Source of the DNA: Immundisolibacter sp049322795
GTDB lineage: Bacteria > Pseudomonadota > Gammaproteobacteria > Immundisolibacterales > Immundisolibacteraceae
Direction of reading: 5' to 3'
Assembly: GCA_049322795.1 (NCBI GenBank)
Contig: JBMOQH010000025.1
Span: forward strand, 1-64,000
DNA length: 64,000 nucleotides
The notes under the pieces were generated by a model that was not told the origin of the DNA, ran no database searches, and saw only the letters and a program-made list of their open reading frames with translations. This document shows positions 15,640 through 23,128 of this stretch, piece by piece (positions within the stretch are counted from its first letter, which is position 1; every line of letters begins with the position of its first letter). Position numbers and translations under genes: made by a program.

Positions 15640-16137
15640 TCAGACGCCGAAGTGGCTGCGCTCATGCACCAGCAGTTGGCGTTTGCGCTGCGGCCAGGCG
15701 CCATCGGCGGCACCCATGAAGCCGCCATCGCCGGTGCTGGCGACGACCCGGTGACAGGGAACGAGCAGCAGCAGCGGATTGGCGCGGCAGGCGCCGCCGA
15801 TGGCGCGTGGGGCAGTACCCAGCTCGGCCGCCAGCTCGCCGTAGCGGCGCGTTGTGCCGGGCGCGATGGCGCGCAGGGATGCCCACACGCGGTGCTGGAA
15901 CGGCGTGCCTTCGGGCGCCAGCGGCAGGTCGGAAAAGTCGGCCGTGGCGCCGGCAAAGTAGGCCTCGAGCCGCAACATGGTTTCGAGCAGCAGGGGATCG
16001 GTCGGCGCCCGCGCGGGCGCGCCATCGGCGAGAAAGCCGATTTCGCGAAGACCGTCGAGATTGCTGCGAAGACCCAGCATGCCGAACGGCGTCGGCATGC
16101 TGGCGACGAAGTCGGCAGGCACTGAGGCCGGCCGCAT
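15640..16137 (-). CDS. ogt: Methylated-DNA--protein-cysteine methyltransferase
   Basis: 165 aa. The C-terminal domain contains the helix-turn-helix FQHRVWASLRAIAPGTTRRYGELAAELG and the active-site motif LLVPCHRVVAS with acceptor Cys, followed by GGFMGAADGAWPQRKRQLLVHE. The enzyme transfers alkyl groups from O6-alkylguanine or O4-alkylthymine to its own cysteine. The motif reads GGACRANPLLLLVPCHRV, slightly different from the common GxANxxNPxxxxxPCHRV. It lies between xerD and rplS on the same strand. Either ogt or ada-C type; the symbol reflects the general family. Confidence 0.9.
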   Translation of the reverse strand: MRPASVPADFVASMPTPFGMLGLRSNLDGLREIGFLADGAPARAPTDPLLLETMLRLEAYFAGATADFSDLPLAPEGTPFQHRVWASLRAIAPGTTRRYGELAAELGTAPRAIGGACRANPLLLLVPCHRVVASTGDGGFMGAADGAWPQRKRQLLVHERSHFGV

Positions 16138-16148
16138 CGGGTCGGGCC

Positions 16149-16520
16149 TTACTCGGCCGCCGCGGTCTGGGTGCGGACGGCGAGCTTCTCGCGGATGCGC
16201 GCCGCCTTGCCCTGCAGGCCGCGCAGGTAGTACAGCTTGGCGCTGCGCACGCGGCCGCGGCGCTTGACCTCGATGGACTGGATCTGCGGGCTGTGAATCT
16301 GGAACACGCGCTCCACGCCTTCGCCGTGCGACATCTTGCGCACCGTGAAGGACGAGTGCAGGCCGCGGTTGCGCCGGGCGATGACCACGCCCTCGTAGGC
16401 CTGCAGGCGCTCGCGGTTGCCTTCCTTCACCTTGACCTGCACCAGCACGGTGTCACCGGCGCGAAAGTCCGGTACCTCACGCGTCATCTGCTCAGCGTTC
16501 AGCTGGTCGATGATGTTCAT
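16149..16520 (-). CDS. rplS: 50S ribosomal protein L19
   Basis: 123 aa, normal size. Starts MNIIDQLNAEQM and contains PDFRAGDTVLVQVKVKEG, RERLQAYEGVVIARRNRGL, TVRKMSHGEGVERVFQIHSP and RAKLYYLRGL-type ending (RSAKLYYLRGLQGKAARI). L19 sits at the 30S-50S interface. Last gene of the rpsP-rimM-trmD-rplS operon, 6 nt after trmD. Confidence 0.98.
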   Translation of the reverse strand: MNIIDQLNAEQMTREVPDFRAGDTVLVQVKVKEGNRERLQAYEGVVIARRNRGLHSSFTVRKMSHGEGVERVFQIHSPQIQSIEVKRRGRVRSAKLYYLRGLQGKAARIREKLAVRTQTAAAE

Positions 16521-16526
16521 GCTCGC

Positions 16527-17300
16527 TCACTCCTGATTGTCCAAGGCCGGACAGTGCCCGTCAGTATCGGCCATCGCCCGGTATTCATCCAGCAGCCTGC
16601 GCTGCTCGTCCGTCAAATCCATGCGCGCCAGCAGGTCCGGCCGGCGGCGCCAGGTGCGCGCCAGCGCCTGCTGCAAACGCCAGCGCGCAATGCGCGCGTG
16701 ATCGCCGCTCAGCAGCACCGGCGGCGCCGCCCGTCCCGCCAACACCTGTGGGCGGGTGTAGTGCGGATGGTCCAGCAGGCCGTGCATGAACGAATCCTGC
16801 TGCGCCGATTCCGCATCGCCGAGCGCGTCCGGCAGCAGCCGCACCACGGCATCGATCATCACCATGGCGGGCAGCTCGCCGCCGCTGAGCACGTAGTCGC
16901 CGCACGACCACTCCTCGTCGACCGCCAGTTCGAGCACCCGCTCGTCCAGCCCCTCATAGCGCCCGCACAGCAGCAGCAGGCGCTCGCGGCCGGCCAGCTC
17001 GCAGGCCGCCGCCTGATCGAAGCGCCGGCCCTGCGGCGTGAGATACGCCACGCGCACCGGTCGCTCATCCGCGGCCCGCGCCGCCGCGATCGCCGCCAGC
17101 ACCGGCTCGGCCTTCAGCACCATGCCCGGTCCGCCGCCAAACGGCGCGTCGTCCACCGTGCGGTGCCGGTCGGTGGCGAAATCGCGCAGCTGCCACAAGT
17201 GCAGACTGGCGATGCCGCGTGCAATGGCGCGCCCGACCACGCCGCTGCCGGCCACCGCCTGCACCAGCTCCGGGAACAGCGTGATGACGTCGATGCGCAC
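16527..17300 (-). CDS. trmD: tRNA (guanine37-N1)-methyltransferase
   Basis: 257 aa SPOUT methyltransferase that makes m1G37 in tRNAs reading CNN codons. It shows MRIDVITLFPELVQAV, DDAPFGGGPGMVLKAEPV, LLLCGRYEGLDERVLE, EWSCGDYVLSGGELPAMVMIDAV (deep trefoil knot, SAM site), and YTRPQVLAG. Third gene of the ribosomal operon, 5 nt after rimM. Length and all motifs are typical. Confidence 0.98.
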   Translation of the reverse strand: MRIDVITLFPELVQAVAGSGVVGRAIARGIASLHLWQLRDFATDRHRTVDDAPFGGGPGMVLKAEPVLAAIAAARAADERPVRVAYLTPQGRRFDQAAACELAGRERLLLLCGRYEGLDERVLELAVDEEWSCGDYVLSGGELPAMVMIDAVVRLLPDALGDAESAQQDSFMHGLLDHPHYTRPQVLAGRAAPPVLLSGDHARIARWRLQQALARTWRRRPDLLARMDLTDEQRRLLDEYRAMADTDGHCPALDNQE

Positions 17301-17305
17301 CGGCG

Positions 17306-17791
17306 TCAGTACTCCGCGTCCCAGTCCACCTCGATGCGGCCGGCGTCGAGGTCGACGTTCTTCACCACCTGCGGCAGCGCGAACGGGATCAGCCGCTCGC
17401 GTTCGCCGCGCACCACCAGCACGTCATGCACGCCGGTCTCGATCAGGTGATCGACGCGCCCCAGCGGCGTGCCGTCCACCGTCACCACCTCGAGACCCAG
17501 CAGGTCGTGCCAGTACCAGCTGCCGGCTGGCGCGGCTTCCAGCGCCGCGCGCGGCACGGTCAGCTCGAATCCGGTCAGCCGCGCGGCGGCGTCACGGTCG
17601 TCCACGCCGGCGAAGCGCACCAGCACGCGGTCGCCCTGCATCCGGCTGTCGGCAATCTCGAACGTTTGCCGCTGGCCGCGGCGCGTCGCCTCGAATCGGC
17701 GATGCTGCAACAGGCCAGCGGGCGGGTCCGTGAAGGACCACAGCTGCGACCAGCCGCGCACGCCATGCGGGGCGCCGACGCGCCCCAGCAC
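17306..17791 (-). CDS. rimM: Ribosome maturation factor RimM
   Basis: 161 aa from GTG 17791. N-terminal RimM barrel (LGRVGAPHGVRGWSQLWSFTDPP) and C-terminal PRC-barrel (SWYWHDLLGLEVVTVDGTPLGRVDHLIETG, ending FALPQVVKNVDLDAGRIEVDW). Assists maturation of the 30S head and binds S19. Normal RimM has about 8 more residues before the VLGRVG core; these can be read (DSAAEAV) but no ATG, GTG or TTG precedes them after the rpsP stop, only CTG at 17827. A non-canonical start is therefore possible. Second gene of the operon. Confidence 0.92.
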   Translation of the reverse strand: MLGRVGAPHGVRGWSQLWSFTDPPAGLLQHRRFEATRRGQRQTFEIADSRMQGDRVLVRFAGVDDRDAAARLTGFELTVPRAALEAAPAGSWYWHDLLGLEVVTVDGTPLGRVDHLIETGVHDVLVVRGERERLIPFALPQVVKNVDLDAGRIEVDWDAEY

Positions 17792-17816
17792 GACCGCCTC
17801 GGCGGCGCTGTCCGGA

Positions 17817-18074
17817 TCAGGCGGCAGCTTCGGCCTTGCGCAGCTGCTTGATGAGCGCCGCGACGCGATCGCTGGCCTTGGCGCCGACGCCCAGCCAGTA
17901 ATCGACACGCGAGAGGTCGATCTTGGTCGGCTGCTCGGCGCTGGTGGCGATGGGATTGAAAAAGCCGATCTGCTCGATGAAACGTCCGTCGCGCGGGTTG
18001 CGGCTGTCGGTCACGACCACGCGGTAGAACGGCCGTTTCTTGGCCCCGCCACGGGCCAGGCGAATGGTCACCAT
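17817..18074 (-). CDS. rpsP: 30S ribosomal protein S16
   Basis: 85 aa with MVTIRLARGGAKKRPFYRVV, VTDSRNPRDGRFIEQIGFFNP and DYWLGVGAKASDRVAALIKQ, all standard for bS16. First gene of the rpsP-rimM-trmD-rplS operon. A sigma70-like promoter (18136-18164) lies 60 nt upstream. Confidence 0.98.
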   Translation of the reverse strand: MVTIRLARGGAKKRPFYRVVVTDSRNPRDGRFIEQIGFFNPIATSAEQPTKIDLSRVDYWLGVGAKASDRVAALIKQLRKAEAAA

Positions 18075-18135
18075 GAAAATTTCCTGCAGGCTGTGGAGTG
18101 CCGGACCCTGATCGGCCGGCAGCGGCGAACCGCGA

Positions 18136-18164
18136 ATTCTAGGGGCGCGTCAGCACAAACTCAA
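18136..18164 (-). promoter_or_regulatory. Sigma70-like promoter of rpsP operon
   Basis: On the minus strand TTGAGT (-35, 18159-18164) and TAGAAT (-10, 18136-18141) are separated by exactly 17 nt and lie ~60 nt before the rpsP start. The -35 box overlaps the ffh stop codon, so the operon can be transcribed apart from ffh. Assignment is by consensus match only. Confidence 0.55.
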
Positions 18165-19525
18165 CCGCGCCCAGGAAAACCGCCGCGCATATTGCCCATG
18201 CCGCGCATGAGTTTCTTCATGCCGCCGGGGCGACCGAGCTTCTTCATCATCTTCTGGCTCTGCTCGAATTGCTTGAGCAGCCGGTTTACATCCTGAATCT
18301 GCACGCCGGCACCGGCGGCGATGCGCCGCTTGCGCGAGCCGTTGATCAGATCCGGAAAGCGCCGCTCCTTGGCGGTCATCGAGTTGATGATGGCCTCGAC
18401 CTGCCCCAGTTGTTTGCCGCTGGCCAGCTGCTCGCGCGCCTGCGGGTTGATGCCGCTCATGCCGGGCAGCTTGTCGAGCAGGCTGCCGAGCCCGCCCATG
18501 CCCTGCACCATCTTGAGCTGGTCGCGAAAATCATTGAAATCGAAGCCCTTGCCGCGGCGCAGCTTGTCCTCAAGGCGCGCCGCCTGGTCGCGGTCGATGT
18601 TCCGCTGCACGTCCTCGACCAGGCTGACCACGTCGCCCATGCCGAGGATGCGGGACGCCACGCGCTCCGGGTGAAACGGCTCGAGCGCGCCGATCTTCTC
18701 GCCGACGCCCAGAAACTTGATCGGCGCGCCGGTGACCTCGCGGATGGACAGTGCCGCGCCGCCGCGCGCATCGCCGTCGGCCTTGGTGAGCACGACGCCG
18801 GTCAGCGGCAGCGCGTCGTGGAAGGCCTTGGCCGTGTTGACGGCGTCCTGGCCGGTCATGGAGTCGACCACGAACAGCGTTTCGAGCGGCTTCACCGCCG
18901 CGTGGATGGCCTTGATCTCGGCCATCATGTCGGCGTCGATGTGCAGCCGGCCGGCGGTGTCGACGATCACCACGTCGATGGCGCGCCGGCGCGCCTCGGC
19001 CACCGCGCCGGCGGCGATGTCGACCGGCTTCTGGCCGGCATCGCTCGGCTGGAACTGCGCATCCACCTGCCCGGCCAGTACGCGCAGCTGCTCGATGGCG
19101 GCCGGCCGGTACACGTCGGCGCTGACCAGCAGCACGGACTTCTTCTGCTCGCGCAGCAGGCGGGCCAACTTCGCGGTGGTGGTGGTCTTGCCCGAACCCT
19201 GCAGGCCGGCCATCAGGATCACCACCGGCGGCGCGCCGGCGAGGTTCAGCGCCGCATTGGCGCTGCCCATCAGCGTCACCAGCCGGTCGTGCACCAGCTT
19301 GACCAGCAGCTGGCCGGGGTTGAGGCTCTTGCCGATCTCGCGCCCGACCGCGTCGGCGCGCACCTGCTCGATGAAGCCGCGCACCACCGGCAGCGCCACG
19401 TCGGCCTCCAGCAGCGCCATGCGTACCTCGCGCAGGGCGTCGCCGATATTCTCGTCGGTGAGATAGGCCTGGCCGCGCAGGCGGCGCACGGTCGCTTCGA
19501 GGCGTTCGGTGAGACTGTTGAACAT
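18161..19525 (-). CDS. ffh: Signal recognition particle protein Ffh
   Basis: 454 aa SRP54 GTPase. N domain (MFNSLTERLEATVRRLRGQA), G domain with P-loop GLQGSGKTTTTAKLA, DVYRPAAIEQL, DTAGRLHID and TKADGDARGGAALS, then the methionine-rich M domain (MKKLGRPGGMKKLMRGMGNMRGG) that binds signal peptides and 4.5S RNA. It targets membrane proteins co-translationally to FtsY. Directly upstream of rpsP, as in many proteobacteria. Confidence 0.98.
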   Translation of the reverse strand: MFNSLTERLEATVRRLRGQAYLTDENIGDALREVRMALLEADVALPVVRGFIEQVRADAVGREIGKSLNPGQLLVKLVHDRLVTLMGSANAALNLAGAPPVVILMAGLQGSGKTTTTAKLARLLREQKKSVLLVSADVYRPAAIEQLRVLAGQVDAQFQPSDAGQKPVDIAAGAVAEARRRAIDVVIVDTAGRLHIDADMMAEIKAIHAAVKPLETLFVVDSMTGQDAVNTAKAFHDALPLTGVVLTKADGDARGGAALSIREVTGAPIKFLGVGEKIGALEPFHPERVASRILGMGDVVSLVEDVQRNIDRDQAARLEDKLRRGKGFDFNDFRDQLKMVQGMGGLGSLLDKLPGMSGINPQAREQLASGKQLGQVEAIINSMTAKERRFPDLINGSRKRRIAAGAGVQIQDVNRLLKQFEQSQKMMKKLGRPGGMKKLMRGMGNMRGGFPGRG

Positions 19526-19607
19526 GGGCGGGCCGACGGTGAGACGGGTGAAATGCGGCGGGCGGGTCCGTTAACCTGCGCGCCGCCAGAAAGTACTGGT
19601 CAGTTTA

Positions 19608-20177
19608 ATGCAGCCGCCCCAACCAACCCTGCCGCCCAGTGGGCCTGGCAAGCACAGCAGTTTCGACTTCGTCGCCCACGCGCCGGTGCTGGCCGCGCTG
19701 GCCGGTGCCGCTTGCGTGCTCGATCTGGGCTGCGGGCGCGGCGACTGGAGTGTCGCCCTGGCGCGGCGTGGCACGCCGGTGCTGGCCATGGACCGCTGGG
19801 TCGACGGCCTCGCCTGGTTGCGCGCCCGCTCACGCGGCCTGCCGCTGCTGCCGGTGCGGGCGGATCTCACGGCGCCGCTGCCGCTGGCGGATGCGTCGGT
19901 CGATGGCGTGCTGCTGGCGCTGGTGCTGCACCATCTGGCGGGCAGCGACCGGGCATCCGGCGCGCTCGCGCAGATCGCGCGGGTGCTGCGGCCGGGCGGC
20001 ATGCTGGCGATCGTCGAGTTCCTGCCGGTGCCGCCACCACCGGGGCCGCCGCTCGCCGTGCGTTTGCCGCCGGCGGCGGTGCTGGCGCTCGCGGCCGGCG
20101 CGGGCCTCGCCGGAGGCGGGCAACCACAGCCCATCGCAGACCACGTCGGGCTTTACTTGTTGCGCAAACCCGCATGA
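19608..20177 (+). CDS. Class I SAM-dependent methyltransferase
   Basis: 189 aa. Motif I VLDLGCGRGDWSVALARRG (residues ~37-55) and an acidic residue at the end of strand 2 (VLAMDRW), then post-I ADLTAPLPLADASVDGVLLALVLHHL and RVLRPGGMLAIVEFLP identify a Rossmann-fold methyltransferase of the Methyltransf_11 type. The substrate cannot be deduced. ATG 19608 is divergent from ffh, 82 nt away. Its stop overlaps the ATG of the next gene, a small HExxH protein, suggesting linked function. Confidence 0.8.
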   Translation: MQPPQPTLPPSGPGKHSSFDFVAHAPVLAALAGAACVLDLGCGRGDWSVALARRGTPVLAMDRWVDGLAWLRARSRGLPLLPVRADLTAPLPLADASVDGVLLALVLHHLAGSDRASGALAQIARVLRPGGMLAIVEFLPVPPPPGPPLAVRLPPAAVLALAAGAGLAGGGQPQPIADHVGLYLLRKPA

Positions 20178-20638
20178 GCGAGGAGGTGCTGCGCCTATCG
20201 GACGTCGATACGGCGGCGTTGATCGCGTTGCTCGACGCGCGGGGGCTGATCGTCGAATGGCTGGCACCTGCTGCGCCCATCCCCGGCAGCTACTGGGGCG
20301 ACACCGAAGCGGGCCTGGTCGGCAACCGGCTGTGCGTGCGCCCGGATACGCCGCTGCACTCGGCCCTGCACGAGGCCTGCCACTGGCTGTGCATGGATGC
20401 AGACCGCCGCGCCGGTCTGCACACCGATGCCGGCGGCGACGACATCGAGGAATGCGCGGTGTGCTACCTGCAAATCCTGCTGGCCGATCGCCTGCCGGGC
20501 GTCGGCCGCGCGCGCCTGATGCGCGACATGGACGCCTGGGGCTACAGCTTTCGTCTTGGGTCGGCCGGCGCCTGGTTCGAACACGACGCGGACGACGCCC
20601 GCGATTGGCTGCGCGAGCGCGGATTGCCGCACGCCTGA
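20174..20638 (+). CDS. Small HExxH putative metalloprotein
   Basis: 154-aa cytoplasmic protein of unknown function. The segment PLHSALHEACHWLCMDADRRAG contains HEACH, a zincin-type HExxH motif, followed ~26 residues later by DDIEECAVCYLQILLA, where an acidic residue could be the third zinc ligand. Several cysteines cluster around it. Resemblance to a minimal metallopeptidase is from the motif only. It is translationally coupled (ATGA overlap) to the methyltransferase before it. A structured ~153-bp repeat follows 23 nt after its stop. Confidence 0.6.
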   Translation: MSEEVLRLSDVDTAALIALLDARGLIVEWLAPAAPIPGSYWGDTEAGLVGNRLCVRPDTPLHSALHEACHWLCMDADRRAGLHTDAGGDDIEECAVCYLQILLADRLPGVGRARLMRDMDAWGYSFRLGSAGAWFEHDADDARDWLRERGLPHA

Positions 20639-20661
20639 AGGAAGGCCACGGGGCCACCTTT

Positions 20662-20814
20662 GGAGACGCTGAAAAATTCCTTCCGTGGAATTTTTCAGCT
20701 CGCCTCGTCGCGGTACACGCCCGCGACGGGCTCCGTGAATCAAGCACTTCTTGCTTGATTCACGCCGGGGCATCCTGCCCCGGACGGGAAGCGCTGAATA
20801 AATCAGCGTTTCCC
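20662..20814 (+). repeat. Five-stem structured repeat, copy 1
   Basis: First of three related ~153-bp elements (others at 38980 and 55327). Five stem-loops follow one another: stem 1 GCTGAAAAATTCC / GGAATTTTTCAGC; stem 2 CGTCGCGG / CCGCGACG; stem 3 GTGAATCAAGCA / TGCTTGATTCAC; stem 4 CCGGGGCA / TGCCCCGG; stem 5 AAGCGCTGA / TCAGCGTTT (one mismatch). It begins 23 nt after the stop of the gene at 20174-20638, in the same orientation, and ends 14 nt before the stop of the opposing SDR gene. It resembles REP/BIME or 3'UTR RNA elements in position but matches none I know. Confidence 0.85.
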
Positions 20815-20828
20815 TTTTCGACATCGTG

Positions 20829-21626
20829 TTACAGGTAAACGCCCTGCGTGCTGTTGCCGTCCACGGTGATGACGCTGCCGCAGATGTAGCTGGCACGCGC
20901 CGAGGCGGCGAAGCAGATGGCGTCGGCCACGTCCTGCGGATGCGCCATGCGCCCCAGTGGCAAGGCGGCATCGACTTCGGCCTGCAGCTGCTCAGGCGTC
21001 TTGCCCTCGGCCGGCGCGCGGGCGGCGACGAGACGCGTCCAGCGATCCGTGGTGACGCCCGACGGCGCCACGCCGACCACGCGGATGCCCTGCGGCGCGC
21101 ACAGATCGGCGAAGCTCTTGGTGAAGTTGAACAGCGCCGCGTTGCTGATGCCGACCGGCATGTAGGACGCCTTGGGGTTGCGCGCGGCGGTGCCGAGCAC
21201 GTTCACGATCACGCCCGATTTCTGCGCCTGCATGACCGGATACGCCGCCCGGCAGGCGCGGATGTGGCATTGCAGCTTCTGATTCCAGCCGGCCAGCCAG
21301 GCGTCGTTGGTGATGTCGACAAACTCGCCGGCCGGCAGCTTGCCGGCGGCGTTGTTGACCAGCACGTCGATGCGCCCGTAGCGCTCGACCGTCTGCGCCA
21401 TCAAGCGCTCGACGTCGGCATCGATGGTGACGTCGCAGGCCGTCGTCGCGACGTCCTTTGCGCCTGCCTCACTCGCCGCCGCGGCGGCCGCCGTGAGACC
21501 ATCGGCGCCGCGCGCCGCCAGCATCAGCCGGGCGCCTTCGCCGGCGAACGTAACGGCGCAGGCCAGTCCAATGCCTTGCGTGGCGCCGGTGACGACGACC
21601 ACCTGTCCGGCCAGTTCGAGATCCAT
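20829..21626 (-). CDS. SDR-family oxidoreductase with altered active site
   Basis: 265 aa Rossmann-fold protein of the short-chain dehydrogenase/reductase class. Cofactor motif TGATQGIG (residues ~13-20), NNAAG and the C-terminal ICGSVITVDGNS are typical. The usual catalytic Tyr-x-x-x-Lys before the AAL helix is not present: the aligned region reads ASYMPVGISNAALFNF, giving Val and Asn where Tyr and Lys normally lie. The nearby Tyr is displaced by four residues. It may be a divergent SDR subgroup with another mechanism or a non-catalytic binder. Substrate unknown. It is divergent from the anion permease and its 3' end abuts repeat copy 1. Confidence 0.8.
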   Translation of the reverse strand: MDLELAGQVVVVTGATQGIGLACAVTFAGEGARLMLAARGADGLTAAAAAASEAGAKDVATTACDVTIDADVERLMAQTVERYGRIDVLVNNAAGKLPAGEFVDITNDAWLAGWNQKLQCHIRACRAAYPVMQAQKSGVIVNVLGTAARNPKASYMPVGISNAALFNFTKSFADLCAPQGIRVVGVAPSGVTTDRWTRLVAARAPAEGKTPEQLQAEVDAALPLGRMAHPQDVADAICFAASARASYICGSVITVDGNSTQGVYL

Positions 21627-21718
21627 GACTCCACCCCCCCGGCGTGTCCCCGCAGCCTGCCCGGCACTATACCGGAGCGTTTTGGCGGGCCGGCCGCCGT
21701 GCGCCCAGGCAGCCCGCC

Positions 21719-23128
21719 GTGGCTGAGGCGGGCCGCCGCTCGGCCGCCGCGCTGCTCGCCGGCCCGGCCCTGTTCGGCTTACTGCTGGCGGTGCCGGCGC
21801 CGGACGGCTTCTCCCCCGCTGCCTGGCAAGTGGCCGCGCTGACGCTGTGGATGGGCACCTGGTGGCTCACCGAAGCATTGCCGCTGCCGGTCACGGCGCT
21901 GCTGCCGCTGCTGGTGCTGCCGCTGCTCGGCATGGCGCCGATGGCGACAGTGGCCGCGCAGTTCTCGCATCCGGTGGTGTGGCTGTTTTTCGGCGGCTTT
22001 GCGCTGGGTCTGGCCATCGAGCGGCACGGCCTGCACCAGCGTCTGGTGGCGGCGGTGCTGCGCGTCAGCGGCCAGGGGCCGCGAGCGGCGCTGGGCGGCG
22101 TCATGCTCGCCACCGCGGCGCTGAGCATGTGGATCAACAACACCTCGGCGGCGCTCGCCATGTTGCCGGCCGGCCGCGCGCTGATGGCGCGCTGGCCGCA
22201 GGACGACGCCGGCGCGCCGCGCTTTGCCCGCGCCGTGCTGCTCGCCATCGCCTACGCCGCCACGCTGGGCGGGCTCGGCACGCTGGTCGGCACGGCGCCG
22301 AACGCGTTCCTGGCGGCCTCTCTGCAGGACCGCTACCAGATCGAAATCGGCTTCGCCCGCTGGATGCTGATCGGCGTGCCGGTCGGCGGCGTGCTGCTGC
22401 TGGCGAGCTGGCGCCTGCTGATCCGCCAGCACCGCCTGCCGGCCGACGGCCCGCAGCTTGGACTCGCCGTCTCGCACGGCCCCTGGAGTGCCGGCGAGCG
22501 ACGCCTGGCGACGGTGTTCAGCCTGGTGGTGGCGGCCTGGCTGCTGCGCCCGCTCGCGCCGTGGCCGTGGGCGGAACGGCTCGGCGACTCCGGCGTCGCG
22601 GTGGCGGCGGCGCTGGCGCTGTTCCTGCTGCCATCCGGCGACGGCGACCGCCGGGCGCTGCTCGACTGGTCGGACCTCGAACGGCTGCCCTGGGGCGTGC
22701 TGGTGATGTTCGGCGGCGGACTCGCGCTGGCCGAGGCCGTCAGCAGCAGCGGCCTTGCGCCGGCGCTGGGCGGGCTGCTCGCGCCGCTGACCGACGGCCC
22801 GCCATGGCTGATTCTGGCGGCCGTGGTGGCCAGCATCATTCTGATCTCGGAGTTCGCCAGCAATGTCGCCGTGGCGGCGGCCTTCCTGCCGGTGGTCGGC
22901 GCCCTGGCGGCGGCCGGCGGCGGCGACGTCGTGGCGCTCGCCATCCCGGCCGGGCTGGCCGCGAGCTGCGCCTTCATGCTGCCGGTCGGCACGCCGCCCA
23001 ACGCCCTGGCCTTCTCCGAGGGCGTGCTCCGGGTTCCCGACATGGCGCGCGCCGGCGTATACCTGAACCTGCTGGCGTGGGCATTGCTTGCCCTGGGTTT
23101 GCCGGTGCTGCTGCGGGTGCTGTTCTAG
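21719..23128 (+). CDS. SLC13/DASS-family anion:Na+ symporter
   Basis: 469-aa polytopic inner-membrane permease (about 11-12 hydrophobic segments). The two family SNT-like signatures are visible: WINNTSAALAMLPAG in the first half and SEFASNVAVAAAFLPV in the second, plus PVGTPPNALAFSEG. DASS proteins carry dicarboxylates or sulfate. It ends directly before cysG (0 nt gap), and siroheme is needed for sulfite reductase, so sulfate is a reasonable substrate guess. The frame is open from GTG 21644; I chose GTG 21719 because the first 25 codons are proline/arginine-rich and the longer form leaves only 17 nt to the divergent SDR. Start uncertain. Confidence 0.85.
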   Translation: MAEAGRRSAAALLAGPALFGLLLAVPAPDGFSPAAWQVAALTLWMGTWWLTEALPLPVTALLPLLVLPLLGMAPMATVAAQFSHPVVWLFFGGFALGLAIERHGLHQRLVAAVLRVSGQGPRAALGGVMLATAALSMWINNTSAALAMLPAGRALMARWPQDDAGAPRFARAVLLAIAYAATLGGLGTLVGTAPNAFLAASLQDRYQIEIGFARWMLIGVPVGGVLLLASWRLLIRQHRLPADGPQLGLAVSHGPWSAGERRLATVFSLVVAAWLLRPLAPWPWAERLGDSGVAVAAALALFLLPSGDGDRRALLDWSDLERLPWGVLVMFGGGLALAEAVSSSGLAPALGGLLAPLTDGPPWLILAAVVASIILISEFASNVAVAAAFLPVVGALAAAGGGDVVALAIPAGLAASCAFMLPVGTPPNALAFSEGVLRVPDMARAGVYLNLLAWALLALGLPVLLRVLF

